A stretch of DNA of 34,168 bases from a virus. The notes under the pieces were generated by a model that saw only the letters and a program-made list of their open reading frames with translations, had not been told where the DNA came from and searched no databases. The position numbers were made by a program, and so were the translations under genes. This document shows positions 22,144 to 29,013 of the stretch, piece after piece (position 1 is the stretch's first letter; every line of letters begins with the position of its first letter). The stretch lies in the IMG/VR virus record IMGVR_UViG_3300045996_000667, positions 91,546 to 125,713 of that record; one strand, 5' to 3'.

Positions 22144-22983
22144 ATGCCAGAAACTGAAAAGTCTCGTCAGATAGCCGAACCGAACATTATCCTAAGAGTC
22201 GAGGTTGGTTCGACTGTCCACGGCGTCAGCCTCGAGGGAACCGACGACCGTGACGAGATGGGTGTGTGCCTTGAACCGCCGCACTACGTGGTCGGCCTCG
22301 GCTCCTTCGACCACTGGCAGTACCGGACAGCGCTGGAAAGGATGAAGGCAGCCCGAGAGGCCGGACAGGTCTTCCCACCTGACTACACACCTCGGTCAGA
22401 GCCTGGCGACCTTGACCTGATTGTCTATAGCCTGCGCAAGTGGGTCAGGATGGCTCTTAAGGGCAACCCGTCTGCCATGATGCTCCTCTTCTCACCAAAG
22501 TGCATCCACATCGATAAGTTCGGTGAGGAGCTGAGAAAGCTGGCACCCGCGTTCGCCTCTAAGAAGGTTGGCAAGGCGTATCTAGGGTATATGACCCAAC
22601 AGAAGGAGCGCCTGCTCGGCAAGCGTGGTCAGAGGGATGTCACGCGCAGGGAGCTGATCGACAAGTATGGCTTCGACACGAAGTACGCCTACCATGTCCT
22701 GCGCCTCGGCTATCAGGGCACTGAGTACATGGTGACAGGCTCTCTCGACCTGCCATTGGCTGACCATATCCGTCAGCACCTTCTCGATGTCAGGACTGGC
22801 AAGGTTACGCTGGTGAAGGTCGTGCAGGAGGCTGACGCCATCGAGAATCAATTGGAACTGCTGCTCGATGCCAGCCCGCTGCCAGACGAGCCACACACTG
22901 CCATCGTTGACCAGTTTGTCCAGGATGCCTACGCTGAGCACTGGGGCTGGTACCCTGATGCCGCTGTCAGGAACATGCGATGA
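22144..22983 (+). CDS. Predicted nucleotidyltransferase (polymerase beta superfamily)
   Basis: A 279-residue protein. ATG 22144 is chosen because AAGGAG lies 5 bases upstream; the open frame extends further without a better start. The N-terminus carries a nucleotidyltransferase signature: VGSTVHGVSL (GS at 22-23) followed by GTDDRDEMGV with the paired Asp at 35 and 37. The later part is helical (RKWVRMALKGNPSAMMLLF, YLGYMTQQKERLLGKRG, DTKYAYHVLRLGYQGTEYM), as in the RlaP-type family that phages often carry. Substrate is unknown; nucleotide transfer to RNA ends is one possibility. It heads the rightward accessory operon. Confidence 0.8.
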   Translation: MPETEKSRQIAEPNIILRVEVGSTVHGVSLEGTDDRDEMGVCLEPPHYVVGLGSFDHWQYRTALERMKAAREAGQVFPPDYTPRSEPGDLDLIVYSLRKWVRMALKGNPSAMMLLFSPKCIHIDKFGEELRKLAPAFASKKVGKAYLGYMTQQKERLLGKRGQRDVTRRELIDKYGFDTKYAYHVLRLGYQGTEYMVTGSLDLPLADHIRQHLLDVRTGKVTLVKVVQEADAIENQLELLLDASPLPDEPHTAIVDQFVQDAYAEHWGWYPDAAVRNMR

Positions 22984-23165
22984 CTGACAAGAACCTAGAG
23001 TTCTTCGCTGCTCTTGAATGCTACTACCCTCTCCAACAGCCGTGCAAGTCCTGCTATAAGCCAGGCTATGGCCACTACAGCATAAGCAGGATATGCGTCT
23101 CGTGTTATCACGCTAACGTGATACATCGCGTAGAAGAATGCGATATCTGCGGATGGAAACTCTAG
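22980..23165 (+). CDS. EFF-type mini zinc-ribbon protein 1
   Basis: A 61-residue protein starting ATGA-coupled at 22980. It begins MTDKNLEFFAALE, then has three CxxC pairs: CKSC (22-25), CVSC (39-42) and CDIC (54-57), the last two following the motif CVSCYH. It is the closest relative of the next gene, with the same spacing of Cys pairs and an identical 20-base DNA stretch. It belongs to the family described in the findings. Function unknown; size and Cys pairs suggest a metal-bound adaptor or nucleic-acid-binding protein. Confidence 0.75.
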   Translation: MTDKNLEFFAALECYYPLQQPCKSCYKPGYGHYSISRICVSCYHANVIHRVEECDICGWKL

Positions 23166-23291
23166 ACAAGAACGCAGAGTTCTTTATAGCGCTGCACGAC
23201 TTCCCGCGCCTAAAATTTCCGTGCTACAACTGCCACCAGCACGGGAATACTCATTGGGTCTGGGATGCCCAATGCGTCTCGTGTTATCACG
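23093..23291 (+). repeat. Pair of identical 20-base direct repeats
   Basis: Bases 23093-23112 and 23272-23291 are identical and encode the CVSCYH part of two neighbouring mini zinc-ribbon genes. Their 179-base spacing equals about one gene length, which marks a recent tandem duplication. Confidence 0.8.
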
Positions 23292-23347
23292 ACATAATGC
23301 GATCAGTCGGGGCTACGCAATGTCTAATATGCCTAGTGAGCCTGTAG
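23153..23347 (+). CDS. EFF-type mini zinc-ribbon protein 2
   Basis: A 64-residue protein. Start ATG 23153 overlaps the end of gene 1 by 13 bases; an upstream ATG at 23138 is also possible. The start METLDKNAEFFIALHDF mirrors TDKNLEFFAALE of gene 1, and the Cys pairs CYNC, CVSCYH and CLIC fall at the same spacing. It is a tandem paralogue of gene 1. Function unknown. Confidence 0.7.
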   Translation: METLDKNAEFFIALHDFPRLKFPCYNCHQHGNTHWVWDAQCVSCYHDIMRSVGATQCLICLVSL

Positions 23348-23577
23348 ACGAGTTCTGGGACGCGGTCGGGGCCACGTGGGCGAAGCTGCAATGCGGCCGA
23401 TGCGCTGGCGTGACGCCGTGGCGAATCACTGGAAATCCTTCTGGCTACGCCTTCGACTGCGCCTGTACCGTCTGCGGCCAATTTGGAATCTGGCCAAAAG
23501 AGCTATGGAAGATCATGGTAGAGAACGACTTGGACGATGTCGGTGTTGCGAGGCTTATGCTTAAAGATAGACTGTAG
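23320..23577 (+). CDS. EFW-type mini zinc-ribbon protein 3
   Basis: An 85-residue protein starting at ATG 23320 (overlapping gene 2). It begins MSNMPSEPVDEFWDAVG, then CGRC and CACTVCG, then a helical tail (ELWKIMVENDLDDVGVARLM) absent from genes 1 and 2. The N-terminal EFW motif links it to the family; sequence similarity outside motif and Cys pairs is low. Last gene before the ribonucleotide reductase promoter. Confidence 0.7.
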   Translation: MSNMPSEPVDEFWDAVGATWAKLQCGRCAGVTPWRITGNPSGYAFDCACTVCGQFGIWPKELWKIMVENDLDDVGVARLMLKDRL

Positions 23578-23584
23578 AAAGGCC

Positions 23585-23613
23585 TTGACATACACAGTTT
23601 CCTTGTGTATAGT
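23585..23613 (+). promoter_or_regulatory. Strong sigma70-like promoter with dyad operator, copy 5 (nrdJ)
   Basis: TTGACA (23585-23590), 17 bases, then TATAGT (23608-23613). The spacer holds TACACA-GTTTC-CTTGTGTAT (23591-23610), the most symmetric copy: ATACACA and TGTGTAT are exact inverted repeats. It starts a leader of about 120 bases before the ribonucleotide reductase start. Confidence 0.85.
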
Positions 23614-23672
23614 GTGTGCATCCTGATTTTCATGTGGTCAGGACGAGTGGTTAATGCTGCCACTGCACGCTT

Positions 23673-23714
23673 GGGCGGTAGGAAGGCCGAATCCTGCCGC
23701 CCTTCTTTATCTTT
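23673..23714 (+). terminator. Terminator-like hairpin in the nrdJ leader (possible attenuator)
   Basis: GGGCGGTAGGA (23673-23683) pairs with TCCTGCCGCCC (23692-23702) over 11 bp with one G:U pair, then TTCTTTATCTTT. The stem is strong and the tract U-rich, so it can act as an intrinsic terminator between the promoter at 23585 and the reductase. A leader that ends in a terminator before a B12-dependent enzyme suggests regulated readthrough, but the leader does not match the cobalamin riboswitch in order. Confidence 0.6.
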
Positions 23715-23727
23715 GCACATTGTGCAA
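23713..23727. repeat. TTGCACANTGTGCAA palindrome, copy 4 (perfect)
   Basis: TTGCACA-T-TGTGCAA, a perfect palindrome 14 bases before the reductase start codon, where a bound protein or hairpin would block translation or transcription. It overlaps the end of the terminator tract. Confidence 0.6.
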
Positions 23728-23741
23728 CCGGACTCGTATTC

Positions 23742-25721
23742 GTGATCATAGACCTGAAGCCTGAACAGCGGTTCTCGCTTTCTGCCAATTTCCTAGAAGA
23801 ATTCAAAACCAAGCAGCCGGACTGGGGTCCGGTCGGACTTATTACCTACAAGCGCACCTACGCCCGCCCTCTGCCAGATGGCCGATCTGAAGATTGGTGG
23901 CAGACCTGTAAGCGAGTGGTCGAAGGTGTCTACACTATCCAGCACTGGCACTGTGACCGCCTGAATCTCGAGTGGAAGCCTCGCAAGGCTCAAGCCTCGG
24001 CTCAGGAGATGTACCGCCTGATGTTCGACATGAAGTTCCTCCCGCCTGGCCGTGGCCTATGGATGATGGGAACTGACTACGTCTACCAGAATGGCGGGGC
24101 TGCCCTCAATAACTGCGCCTTCACCACCACTGAGCACATCGCTCAGGACTTCGCAGAACCGTTCTGCTTCCTGATGGACATGTCCATGCTCGGCGTCGGC
24201 GTCGGCGGCGACACGATGGGCAGCGGAACGTTCGTCGTAGCTAAGCCTCGTGAGAGTCAGGACACGCTCACCTACGTCATCGCAGACACGCGCGAGGGCT
24301 GGGTGGACTCCGTCCGAATGCTCCTGAAGGCCTTTGACGGCGATCGGATGCCGATCTTCGACTACAGCCAGATTCGTCCGCTCGGAGCGCCAATCAAGGG
24401 CTTCGGTGGCACAGCTGCTGGCCCTGAGCCGCTGCGGCGTTGTCACGAGATGCTGACAGCGTTGCTCACCCGACGCATCGGTCACGCTATCACCACGGCT
24501 GACATCGTTGACATCTTCAACATCATTGGCGTCTGCGTCGTCGCCGGCAACGTTCGCCGGTCAGCCGAGGTCATGCTCGGTGAGCTGGACGATCAGGAGT
24601 TCCTGAACGTTAAGAACCCTGACAAGTTCCAGGCAGAACTGATGTCGCATCGCTGGATGTCGAACAACTCAGTCACTGTCAACGTTGGCAGCGACTACAG
24701 GACGGTGGCAGGCCTCACAGCCAAGAACGGCGAGCCTGGCTACCTCTGGATGGACACGTGCAAGGCCTACGGGCGCCTGCAGGACCCGCCAGATTGGAAG
24801 GACAAGCGCGCCGTTGGCTCCAATCCATGTCTCGAGCAGACGCTTGAGAACTACGAACTGTGCTGTCTTGTCGAGACGTTCCCGTCGCGTCACGACTCCT
24901 ACGAGGAATACCAGCGCACTCTGAAGTTCGCCTACCTCTACGCCAAGACGGTTACGCTGATCCCGACGCACAACAAGAAGACCAACCGCGTCATGATGCG
25001 CAACCGCCGCATCGGCTGTTCGCAGTCTGGAATCATCCAGTCCATGGCGAAGCACGGTCGACGCAAGCACCTCAACTGGTCGGACGATGGCTATCGCTAC
25101 ATCCAGCACATGGACGAGGTCTACTCGGACTGGCTGGCCATCCCTCGCAGCATCAAGACCACGTCTGTCAAGCCGTCAGGCACGGTCAGCCTCCTACCAG
25201 GAGTGACACCAGGTATTCACTACGAGCACGCTGAGTACTACTTCAGGACTATCAGGATTGCCAAGATCAGCCCGCTGATCGCCCCGCTCCAAGAAGCTGG
25301 CTACCCGATAGAGGACGACAAGTATGACAGCAGCTCTTACGTCGTCTACTTCCCTATCAAGGCTCAACACTTTGACAGGGCCAAGAGCGATGTCAGCATG
25401 TGGGAGCAGCTCGAGAACGCGGCCGCCATGCAGTACTACTGGGCTGATAATCAGGTCAGTATCACCGTTACGTTCAAGCCTGAAGAGGCCAAGGACATTC
25501 AGCGAGCGCTGGAGATGTATGAGTCGCGCCTCAAGAGCGTGTCCTTCCTACCAGCCGAGGATCATGGCTACGTGCAGGCTCCTTATCAGACGCTTTCCCA
25601 GGAAGTGTACGAATTCTGGTCAAGTCGACTGAAGCCGCTGGTTCTGACCGACAACGTCCACGAGACGGAAGACAAGTTCTGTGACGGCGACAAGTGCGTG
25701 TTGCCGGGAGGACAACAGTGA
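23742..25721 (+). CDS. nrdJ: Adenosylcobalamin-dependent (class II) ribonucleoside-triphosphate reductase
   Basis: A 659-residue monomeric class II reductase, which converts ribonucleotides to deoxyribonucleotides using a B12-derived radical. Visible active-site parts: LNNCAF with C125 (redox pair), NPCLE at 361-365 with radical Cys 363 and E365, YELCCLVE with C374/C375 as the partner, and the C-terminal CDGDKC (C647, C652) that passes electrons. FLPPGRGLWMMG and KPSGTVSLLPGVTPGIHYEH are family signatures. It is shorter than the Lactobacillus enzyme (739 residues). The start is GTG 23742; no clear ribosome binding site precedes it. Needs host B12. Part of nucleotide supply with dUTPase. Confidence 0.95.
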   Translation: MIIDLKPEQRFSLSANFLEEFKTKQPDWGPVGLITYKRTYARPLPDGRSEDWWQTCKRVVEGVYTIQHWHCDRLNLEWKPRKAQASAQEMYRLMFDMKFLPPGRGLWMMGTDYVYQNGGAALNNCAFTTTEHIAQDFAEPFCFLMDMSMLGVGVGGDTMGSGTFVVAKPRESQDTLTYVIADTREGWVDSVRMLLKAFDGDRMPIFDYSQIRPLGAPIKGFGGTAAGPEPLRRCHEMLTALLTRRIGHAITTADIVDIFNIIGVCVVAGNVRRSAEVMLGELDDQEFLNVKNPDKFQAELMSHRWMSNNSVTVNVGSDYRTVAGLTAKNGEPGYLWMDTCKAYGRLQDPPDWKDKRAVGSNPCLEQTLENYELCCLVETFPSRHDSYEEYQRTLKFAYLYAKTVTLIPTHNKKTNRVMMRNRRIGCSQSGIIQSMAKHGRRKHLNWSDDGYRYIQHMDEVYSDWLAIPRSIKTTSVKPSGTVSLLPGVTPGIHYEHAEYYFRTIRIAKISPLIAPLQEAGYPIEDDKYDSSSYVVYFPIKAQHFDRAKSDVSMWEQLENAAAMQYYWADNQVSITVTFKPEEAKDIQRALEMYESRLKSVSFLPAEDHGYVQAPYQTLSQEVYEFWSSRLKPLVLTDNVHETEDKFCDGDKCVLPGGQQ

Positions 25722-25903
25722 CAACGGCTGACTGGGCTTCGCTTCTGTCAGGCCTGCTCTGCCTGATGTTTGCTGCCATCTTTACGTTTCAAGATCCTAG
25801 GCTCTCATGGCTCTGCTATTCGGCGGGCATGTGGTGCTGCCAGGTCGCCTTAGCCGAAGTTCAGATAGAACACGAGAAACACAACAGTGAAACAACATCC
25901 TGA
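25718..25903 (+). CDS. Small membrane protein
   Basis: A 61-residue protein starting at GTG 25718, with GGAGG 7 bases upstream and overlap with the reductase stop. Residues 5-50 hold two hydrophobic helices (WASLLSGLLCLMFAAIFTF and LCYSAGMWCCQVALAEV) joined by a short loop, so it should sit in the inner membrane as a hairpin. The C-terminus is charged. No family recognised. Confidence 0.65.
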   Translation: MTTADWASLLSGLLCLMFAAIFTFQDPRLSWLCYSAGMWCCQVALAEVQIEHEKHNSETTS

Positions 25904-26189
25904 CGAAGACCGTTGGCCTTGGCCGACTGATATTACATTCCAGATTCGCCAACATCCCGGCAGCAAGGACCACATCTATGTCGGATACGAGGCGGTCTGG
26001 TACGGCGAGCTGAGGACCAAGTGGGTCAAGCTTTACGCACCATGGCGGTCACGGCTCGACAACGAGCTTCTCGTCGGCGTGCTAATCAATCTAACAGAGG
26101 ATGCCAGGACTATGCACAAGTCGCTGACCCTCAACAACGAGGACGGAAATAGTGGAACAGCAAGCGCAGAACCAGACGCCGCAGTTTAG
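25887..26189 (+). CDS. Small hypothetical protein
   Basis: A 100-residue protein starting at GTG 25887 inside the end of the previous gene. The N-terminal 65 residues (RWPWPTDITFQIRQHPGSKD, HIYVGYEAVWYGEL, WVKLYAPWRSRLDNELLVGV) form a beta-rich domain followed by a helix; the C-terminus is low complexity. Not recognised. Confidence 0.6.
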   Translation: MKQHPDEDRWPWPTDITFQIRQHPGSKDHIYVGYEAVWYGELRTKWVKLYAPWRSRLDNELLVGVLINLTEDARTMHKSLTLNNEDGNSGTASAEPDAAV

Positions 26190-26400
26190 CGTCGACATCG
26201 TGGCAACCGGCATCCTGATCACCATTCCAGAGGGAGTGCAGATCATGGCTGGCGACGTCAGGAACGTGCTGGAATCGGTCAGGGACATCATGGTGACCTA
26301 CGCCACCCTGCAGATCGAGGAAAAGGCTCTAGAAGCTGCGGATGCTGCGGAAGCTGCAGCGCACGCTGACGCGATCGCTCGAAACCCCAGCGCAGAGTGA
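26152..26400 (+). CDS. Small hypothetical protein with Ala-rich helix
   Basis: An 82-residue protein starting at GTG 26152, overlapping the previous gene. The middle has beta strands (FSVDIVATGILITIPEGVQI), the second half is one long Ala/Glu-rich helix (LQIEEKALEAADAAEAAAHA). No known family. It may form an oligomer through the helix. Confidence 0.6.
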   Translation: MEQQAQNQTPQFSVDIVATGILITIPEGVQIMAGDVRNVLESVRDIMVTYATLQIEEKALEAADAAEAAAHADAIARNPSAE

Positions 26401-26401
26401 A

Positions 26402-26875
26402 GTGAAGAATCTGTACAGCCAACTGAGGCTGGTCCCGCTGACGCTCAGGGAAGCTAACGCTTTCGTTGAGCAATTTCACCGCCACCACAAGCCGTCTCGA
26501 GGGCACAAGTTCTCGATCGGCGCGGTGGTTGGTGATGATCAGCTCGTCGGCGCTGTTATTGTTGGCAGACCGGTAGCTCGTGCGGTAAACTGGAAGGAAG
26601 TCGCAGAAGTCAACAGGCTGGTAACCGATGGCACGCCGCATGTGTGCTCCATGCTCTATGCGGCAGCCGCTCGTGCGTGCAGAGCTATGGGCTACCACAA
26701 GATACACACGTATATTTTGCAATCTGAACCTGGCACTAGCCTGAAAGCTGCTGGGTGGCACAAAGAGGGCGATACAGTCGGCGGGGACTGGAATTGCCCA
26801 GGACGTAAGGGTCCTCGCAGAACTGATCAACCTATGGAGCCCAAGCAACGCTGGGCAAAGGTGCTTAACCCATGA
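26402..26875 (+). CDS. XF1762-family protein (GNAT-like fold)
   Basis: A 157-residue protein I recognise as the XF1762 family found in phages and mobile elements. Marks: LTLREANAFVEQFHRHHKP, then HKFSIGAVVGDDQLVGAVIVG with GRPVAR, then EVNRLVTDGTPHVCSMLYAA, then MGYHKIHTYILQSEPGTSL. The fold resembles a GNAT acyltransferase, but the biochemical role is unknown. GTG 26402 is chosen as start because it follows the upstream stop by one base; a longer frame to 26342 is also open. The stop overlaps the next start as ATGA. Confidence 0.8.
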   Translation: MKNLYSQLRLVPLTLREANAFVEQFHRHHKPSRGHKFSIGAVVGDDQLVGAVIVGRPVARAVNWKEVAEVNRLVTDGTPHVCSMLYAAAARACRAMGYHKIHTYILQSEPGTSLKAAGWHKEGDTVGGDWNCPGRKGPRRTDQPMEPKQRWAKVLNP

Positions 26876-27027
26876 GCGAATGGCATAACTGCTACGTATG
26901 CGACGAAGACTGCACGTGCGGCGCACACTTCCAGAGTGATTGCGCGGGCTGCGGTGCCTGCAACGATAGCTTCGGGTACGACGACTACGACGACGACGAC
27001 TACGACGACTACGACGAGCGGTGGTAG
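26872..27027 (+). CDS. Tiny Cys-rich protein with acidic Asp/Tyr tail
   Basis: A 51-residue protein, ATGA-coupled at 26872. The N-terminal 33 residues hold nine Cys (CYVCDEDCTCG, CAGCGACN), enough for two zinc sites. The last 18 residues are almost only Asp and Tyr (FGYDDYDDDDYDDYDERW). The DNA of the tail is a GAC/TAC triplet repeat. An acidic tail of this kind can mimic DNA or bind basic proteins. Function unknown. Confidence 0.6.
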   Translation: MSEWHNCYVCDEDCTCGAHFQSDCAGCGACNDSFGYDDYDDDDYDDYDERW

Positions 27028-27222
27028 ATGAAGTTCGAACTCAACGAGCGCGAACAGGAAACCGCCAAGAAGTGGCGTCATCCCTGCTGGCCCAAGAAAC
27101 AAGCCAAAGCGCACAATCCTGAGTACACCTTCGGCAACGGCAGCGGCATAGGCCGTCACGTATACATTCGCTGCATGCAGTGCGGCGTCACAAAAGACAT
27201 CACAGATTACGAGAGCTGGTAA
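27028..27222 (+). CDS. Small phage protein with GSGIG motif
   Basis: A 64-residue protein starting directly after the previous stop. Residues 31-64 read PEYTFGNGSGIGRHVYIRC then QCGVTKDITDYESW. The pattern 'fG.GSGIG..vyv.C..Cg..kdITdy..W' is one I know from many phage proteins of unknown function. A Cys pair (CMQC) and C20 may bind zinc. Couples to the next gene as TAATG. Confidence 0.75.
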   Translation: MKFELNEREQETAKKWRHPCWPKKQAKAHNPEYTFGNGSGIGRHVYIRCMQCGVTKDITDYESW

Positions 27223-28025
27223 TGATCGTCCTCTATCACGGTTCGTGTCCAGACGGCTTCGGGGCCGCTTGGGCTGCACACATGTTCAATGAAGCTGCTG
27301 TGCTCATGCCTGTCATGCACGGTCAGGACCCACCCACCCTGCCCTACGGTGCTAAGGTGTACATGCTGGACTTCTCCTACAAGCGGCCAGTCATGGAGAA
27401 GCTGGCAGCGATGGTCGACCTGACCGTCATTGACCATCACAAGACAGCGCAAGCAGAACTGGCAGGTTTCCCGAACTGCACGTTCGACATGACCAAGTCC
27501 GGCGCTGTCCTCGCCTACGAGCACTTCTTCCCAGGCTGCCGCCTGCCAATCCTGCTCGAATACATTCAGGATCGAGACATCTGGCAGTGGAAGATGCCTG
27601 ATAGCACTGCCGTGTGCGCCTACATCGACTCATACGAGTGGACGATCGGCAACTTCAACTTCCTGCAGTATCAGATTGCCAGCCACTTCCGTGACGTCGT
27701 GACGGCGGGCAACGCTATCCTGCGCTATCAGGAACAGCAGACACGACAGGGCGCTAGGAATGCCATCTTTACCAACGTTGGCGGCCACCTAGTGCCTGTG
27801 GTCAACGCTGCCATGGGTTCTCAGGTCGCCATGAGGCTCTGTGAGCTCCATCCAGAGGCCAAGTTCGCCTGCTACTACTTCGACAGGCCGGACGGGAAGC
27901 GCCAGTGGGGCCTGCGCTCCAATAACGGCTTCGACGTGTCGGAGATTGCCAAGGCCTACGGAGGCGGCGGGCACGCAGCAGCTGCCGGCTTCGAAACCAG
28001 CACACCGAGTTTTCTAGATGTTTAG
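27222..28025 (+). CDS. DHH-family phosphoesterase (NrnA/oligoribonuclease-like)
   Basis: A 267-residue protein. ATG 27222 overlaps the upstream stop. Metal and catalytic motifs: YHGSCPDGFGAAW (H6, D11), MLDFSYK (D50), VIDHHKT (DHH at 71-73) and the C-terminal DHHA1 motif YGGGGHAAAAGF (247-257). The first motif reads HGSCPDG where many relatives have HxDxDG, so one Asp is missing. The family breaks short RNA or cyclic and linear dinucleotides to nucleotides. In a phage, this could recycle RNA or remove dinucleotide signals of host defence; the sequence does not decide which. Confidence 0.85.
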   Translation: MIVLYHGSCPDGFGAAWAAHMFNEAAVLMPVMHGQDPPTLPYGAKVYMLDFSYKRPVMEKLAAMVDLTVIDHHKTAQAELAGFPNCTFDMTKSGAVLAYEHFFPGCRLPILLEYIQDRDIWQWKMPDSTAVCAYIDSYEWTIGNFNFLQYQIASHFRDVVTAGNAILRYQEQQTRQGARNAIFTNVGGHLVPVVNAAMGSQVAMRLCELHPEAKFACYYFDRPDGKRQWGLRSNNGFDVSEIAKAYGGGGHAAAAGFETSTPSFLDV

Positions 28026-28275
28026 ACGAGACAAATATTTTTTTCTCGGCGGGAACGAAAAACACCTCAGTATCACGATCTGGAGACTCGAGTGGACCTT
28101 CTTTGACTGGACTCTATCCTGGCGAACCAAGGAACAGGCATTCGAGTCATGGAAGGCTTTGTTCTCCCTGCGTTGCACAATGTGCAGAGCATGGACGCTC
28201 GGCTGCGGTGAGCACCGCTTCTGCGGGCTGTGCGAGCCGTGCAAGGTGAGCGTAGAGGGCGACATCAATGACTGA
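28018..28275 (+). CDS. Small zinc-ribbon protein
   Basis: An 85-residue protein starting at ATG 28018 inside the end of the DHH gene. The N-terminal half is Phe/Trp-rich (KHLSITIWRLEWTFFDWTL), the C-terminal half has Cys pairs CTMC, CGEHRFCGLCEPC. It lacks the EFF motif of the mini family. Couples to the next gene by overlap. Function unknown. No clear ribosome binding site. Confidence 0.6.
   Translation: MFRRDKYFFLGGNEKHLSITIWRLEWTFFDWTLSWRTKEQAFESWKALFSLRCTMCRAWTLGCGEHRFCGLCEPCKVSVEGDIND
28173..28187. repeat. TTGCACANTGTGCAA palindrome, copy 5 (one mismatch)
   Basis: TTGCACA-A-TGTGCAG, inside the 85-residue zinc-ribbon gene over the CTMC codons. Confidence 0.45.
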
Positions 28276-28669
28276 CCTGCCGAAGTTCAATCTCTGGCTG
28301 GACGACGTCCGCGATCCAAGCATGTTCGGCTGCATTGGCTGGTACTGGGTCAAGACTGTCGAAGAGGCCAAGGAACAGATCCTGTCAGGCCGAGTAGCGC
28401 ATGCCAGCCTTGACCATGACCTCGGAGCCTGCCCAACCTGCCTAGACGGCAAGACTGAAATCGAGTGGATGGAGGCCAACAACTGGCAGTCCATGCCAAA
28501 CTGCAACCACTTCGGGACCGGCTACGACTTTTGCCTGTGGATGGCAGAAACTGGCAACTGGCCAGAGCATAAACCAACTGTTCATTCTGCTAACCCTGTC
28601 GGCCGCGACAGGATGCGCGGAGTGATTGACAGGTATTTCCCAAAGGATAACAGCAATGATGACAACTGA
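28268..28669 (+). CDS. cREC-like receiver domain protein (cyclic-phosphate processing)
   Basis: A 133-residue protein. LWLDDVRDP (D12, D13), ASLDHDLG (D49, D51) and HSANPVGRDRM (106-116) are the marks of the phage family called cyclic-phosphate processing receiver domain (cREC_REC). A CPTC (55-58) and a further Cys may add a zinc site. The fold is a receiver, but the family is thought to act on nucleotide cyclic phosphates; this is a computational prediction in the literature, not known for this protein. It follows the DHH phosphoesterase. Confidence 0.75.
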   Translation: MTDLPKFNLWLDDVRDPSMFGCIGWYWVKTVEEAKEQILSGRVAHASLDHDLGACPTCLDGKTEIEWMEANNWQSMPNCNHFGTGYDFCLWMAETGNWPEHKPTVHSANPVGRDRMRGVIDRYFPKDNSNDDN

Positions 28670-28769
28670 CGGCTGGGTGCCCAGCCCTGACAACGACTAC
28701 AAGACTGAACTGGTCAACAAACCGCCTGTTCCCAATCCGGACGAGCCTGAGACGCCTGAAGGCGAATGA
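28656..28769 (+). CDS. Tiny Pro/Glu-rich protein (37 residues)
   Basis: Starts at ATG 28656, overlapping the previous stop, and ends in ATGA overlap with the next gene. It begins MMTTDGWVPSPDNDYKTEL and ends with repeated Pro/Glu/Asn. No fold is expected. Overlaps at both ends support translation, but the small size and composition leave doubt. Confidence 0.5.
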   Translation: MMTTDGWVPSPDNDYKTELVNKPPVPNPDEPETPEGE

Positions 28770-28915
28770 GCTACCGGGTAGCCAACAGCACCATCGTCCA
28801 AGGATGGACCATTCGATGCGGCGTTTGCGGCTTCAGGGGGCCGTATAACGCCACTGAGTGGTGGCACCACCTTATGCGAAAGTGCCGAGAGGCCATGAAG
28901 GGCAGGATGTATTGA
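28766..28915 (+). CDS. Tiny zinc-finger protein (49 residues)
   Basis: Starts ATGA-coupled at 28766. The sequence VQGWTIRCGVCGFRGPYN, then WWHHLMRKC, gives Cys-Cys, two His and Cys, a classic small zinc finger. It ends in a basic helix. Last gene before the next promoter; function unknown. Confidence 0.6.
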   Translation: MSYRVANSTIVQGWTIRCGVCGFRGPYNATEWWHHLMRKCREAMKGRMY

Positions 28916-28961
28916 GGATAACCTCCAGATACCCTGCCCGTAGACAGCCAGAAAAAAGTTC

Positions 28962-28989
28962 TTGACCTCGTGCGTGGGCGCCCTATACT
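28962..28989 (+). promoter_or_regulatory. Sigma70-like promoter of the AT-hook-like gene
   Basis: TTGACC (28962-28967), 16 bases, TATACT (28984-28989), then AAGGAG (28998-29003) and ATG 29014. It does not carry the dyad operator, so this gene may be under different control from its neighbours. Confidence 0.75.
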
Positions 28990-29013
28990 CAGATCGCAAG
29001 GAGCTAACAGCAC

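Noticed and set aside
23630-23705. tRNA-like sequence (GAGTGGTTAATGC, GGCCGAATCC)
   Set aside because: Fragments look like a D-arm and a T-arm, but no acceptor stem or anticodon arm closes a cloverleaf.
23614-23710. Cobalamin riboswitch upstream of the B12-dependent reductase
   Set aside because: Short words resembling the B12 box (GTCAGGAC) and GCCACTG and AATCC occur, but in the wrong order and without the required pairing. Only a hairpin plus T tract is supported.
26827-27279. Reverse-strand 150-residue frame with a long Val run
   Set aside because: It is the antisense reading of the GAC/TAC repeat and neighbouring genes; the plus-strand genes have coupled starts.
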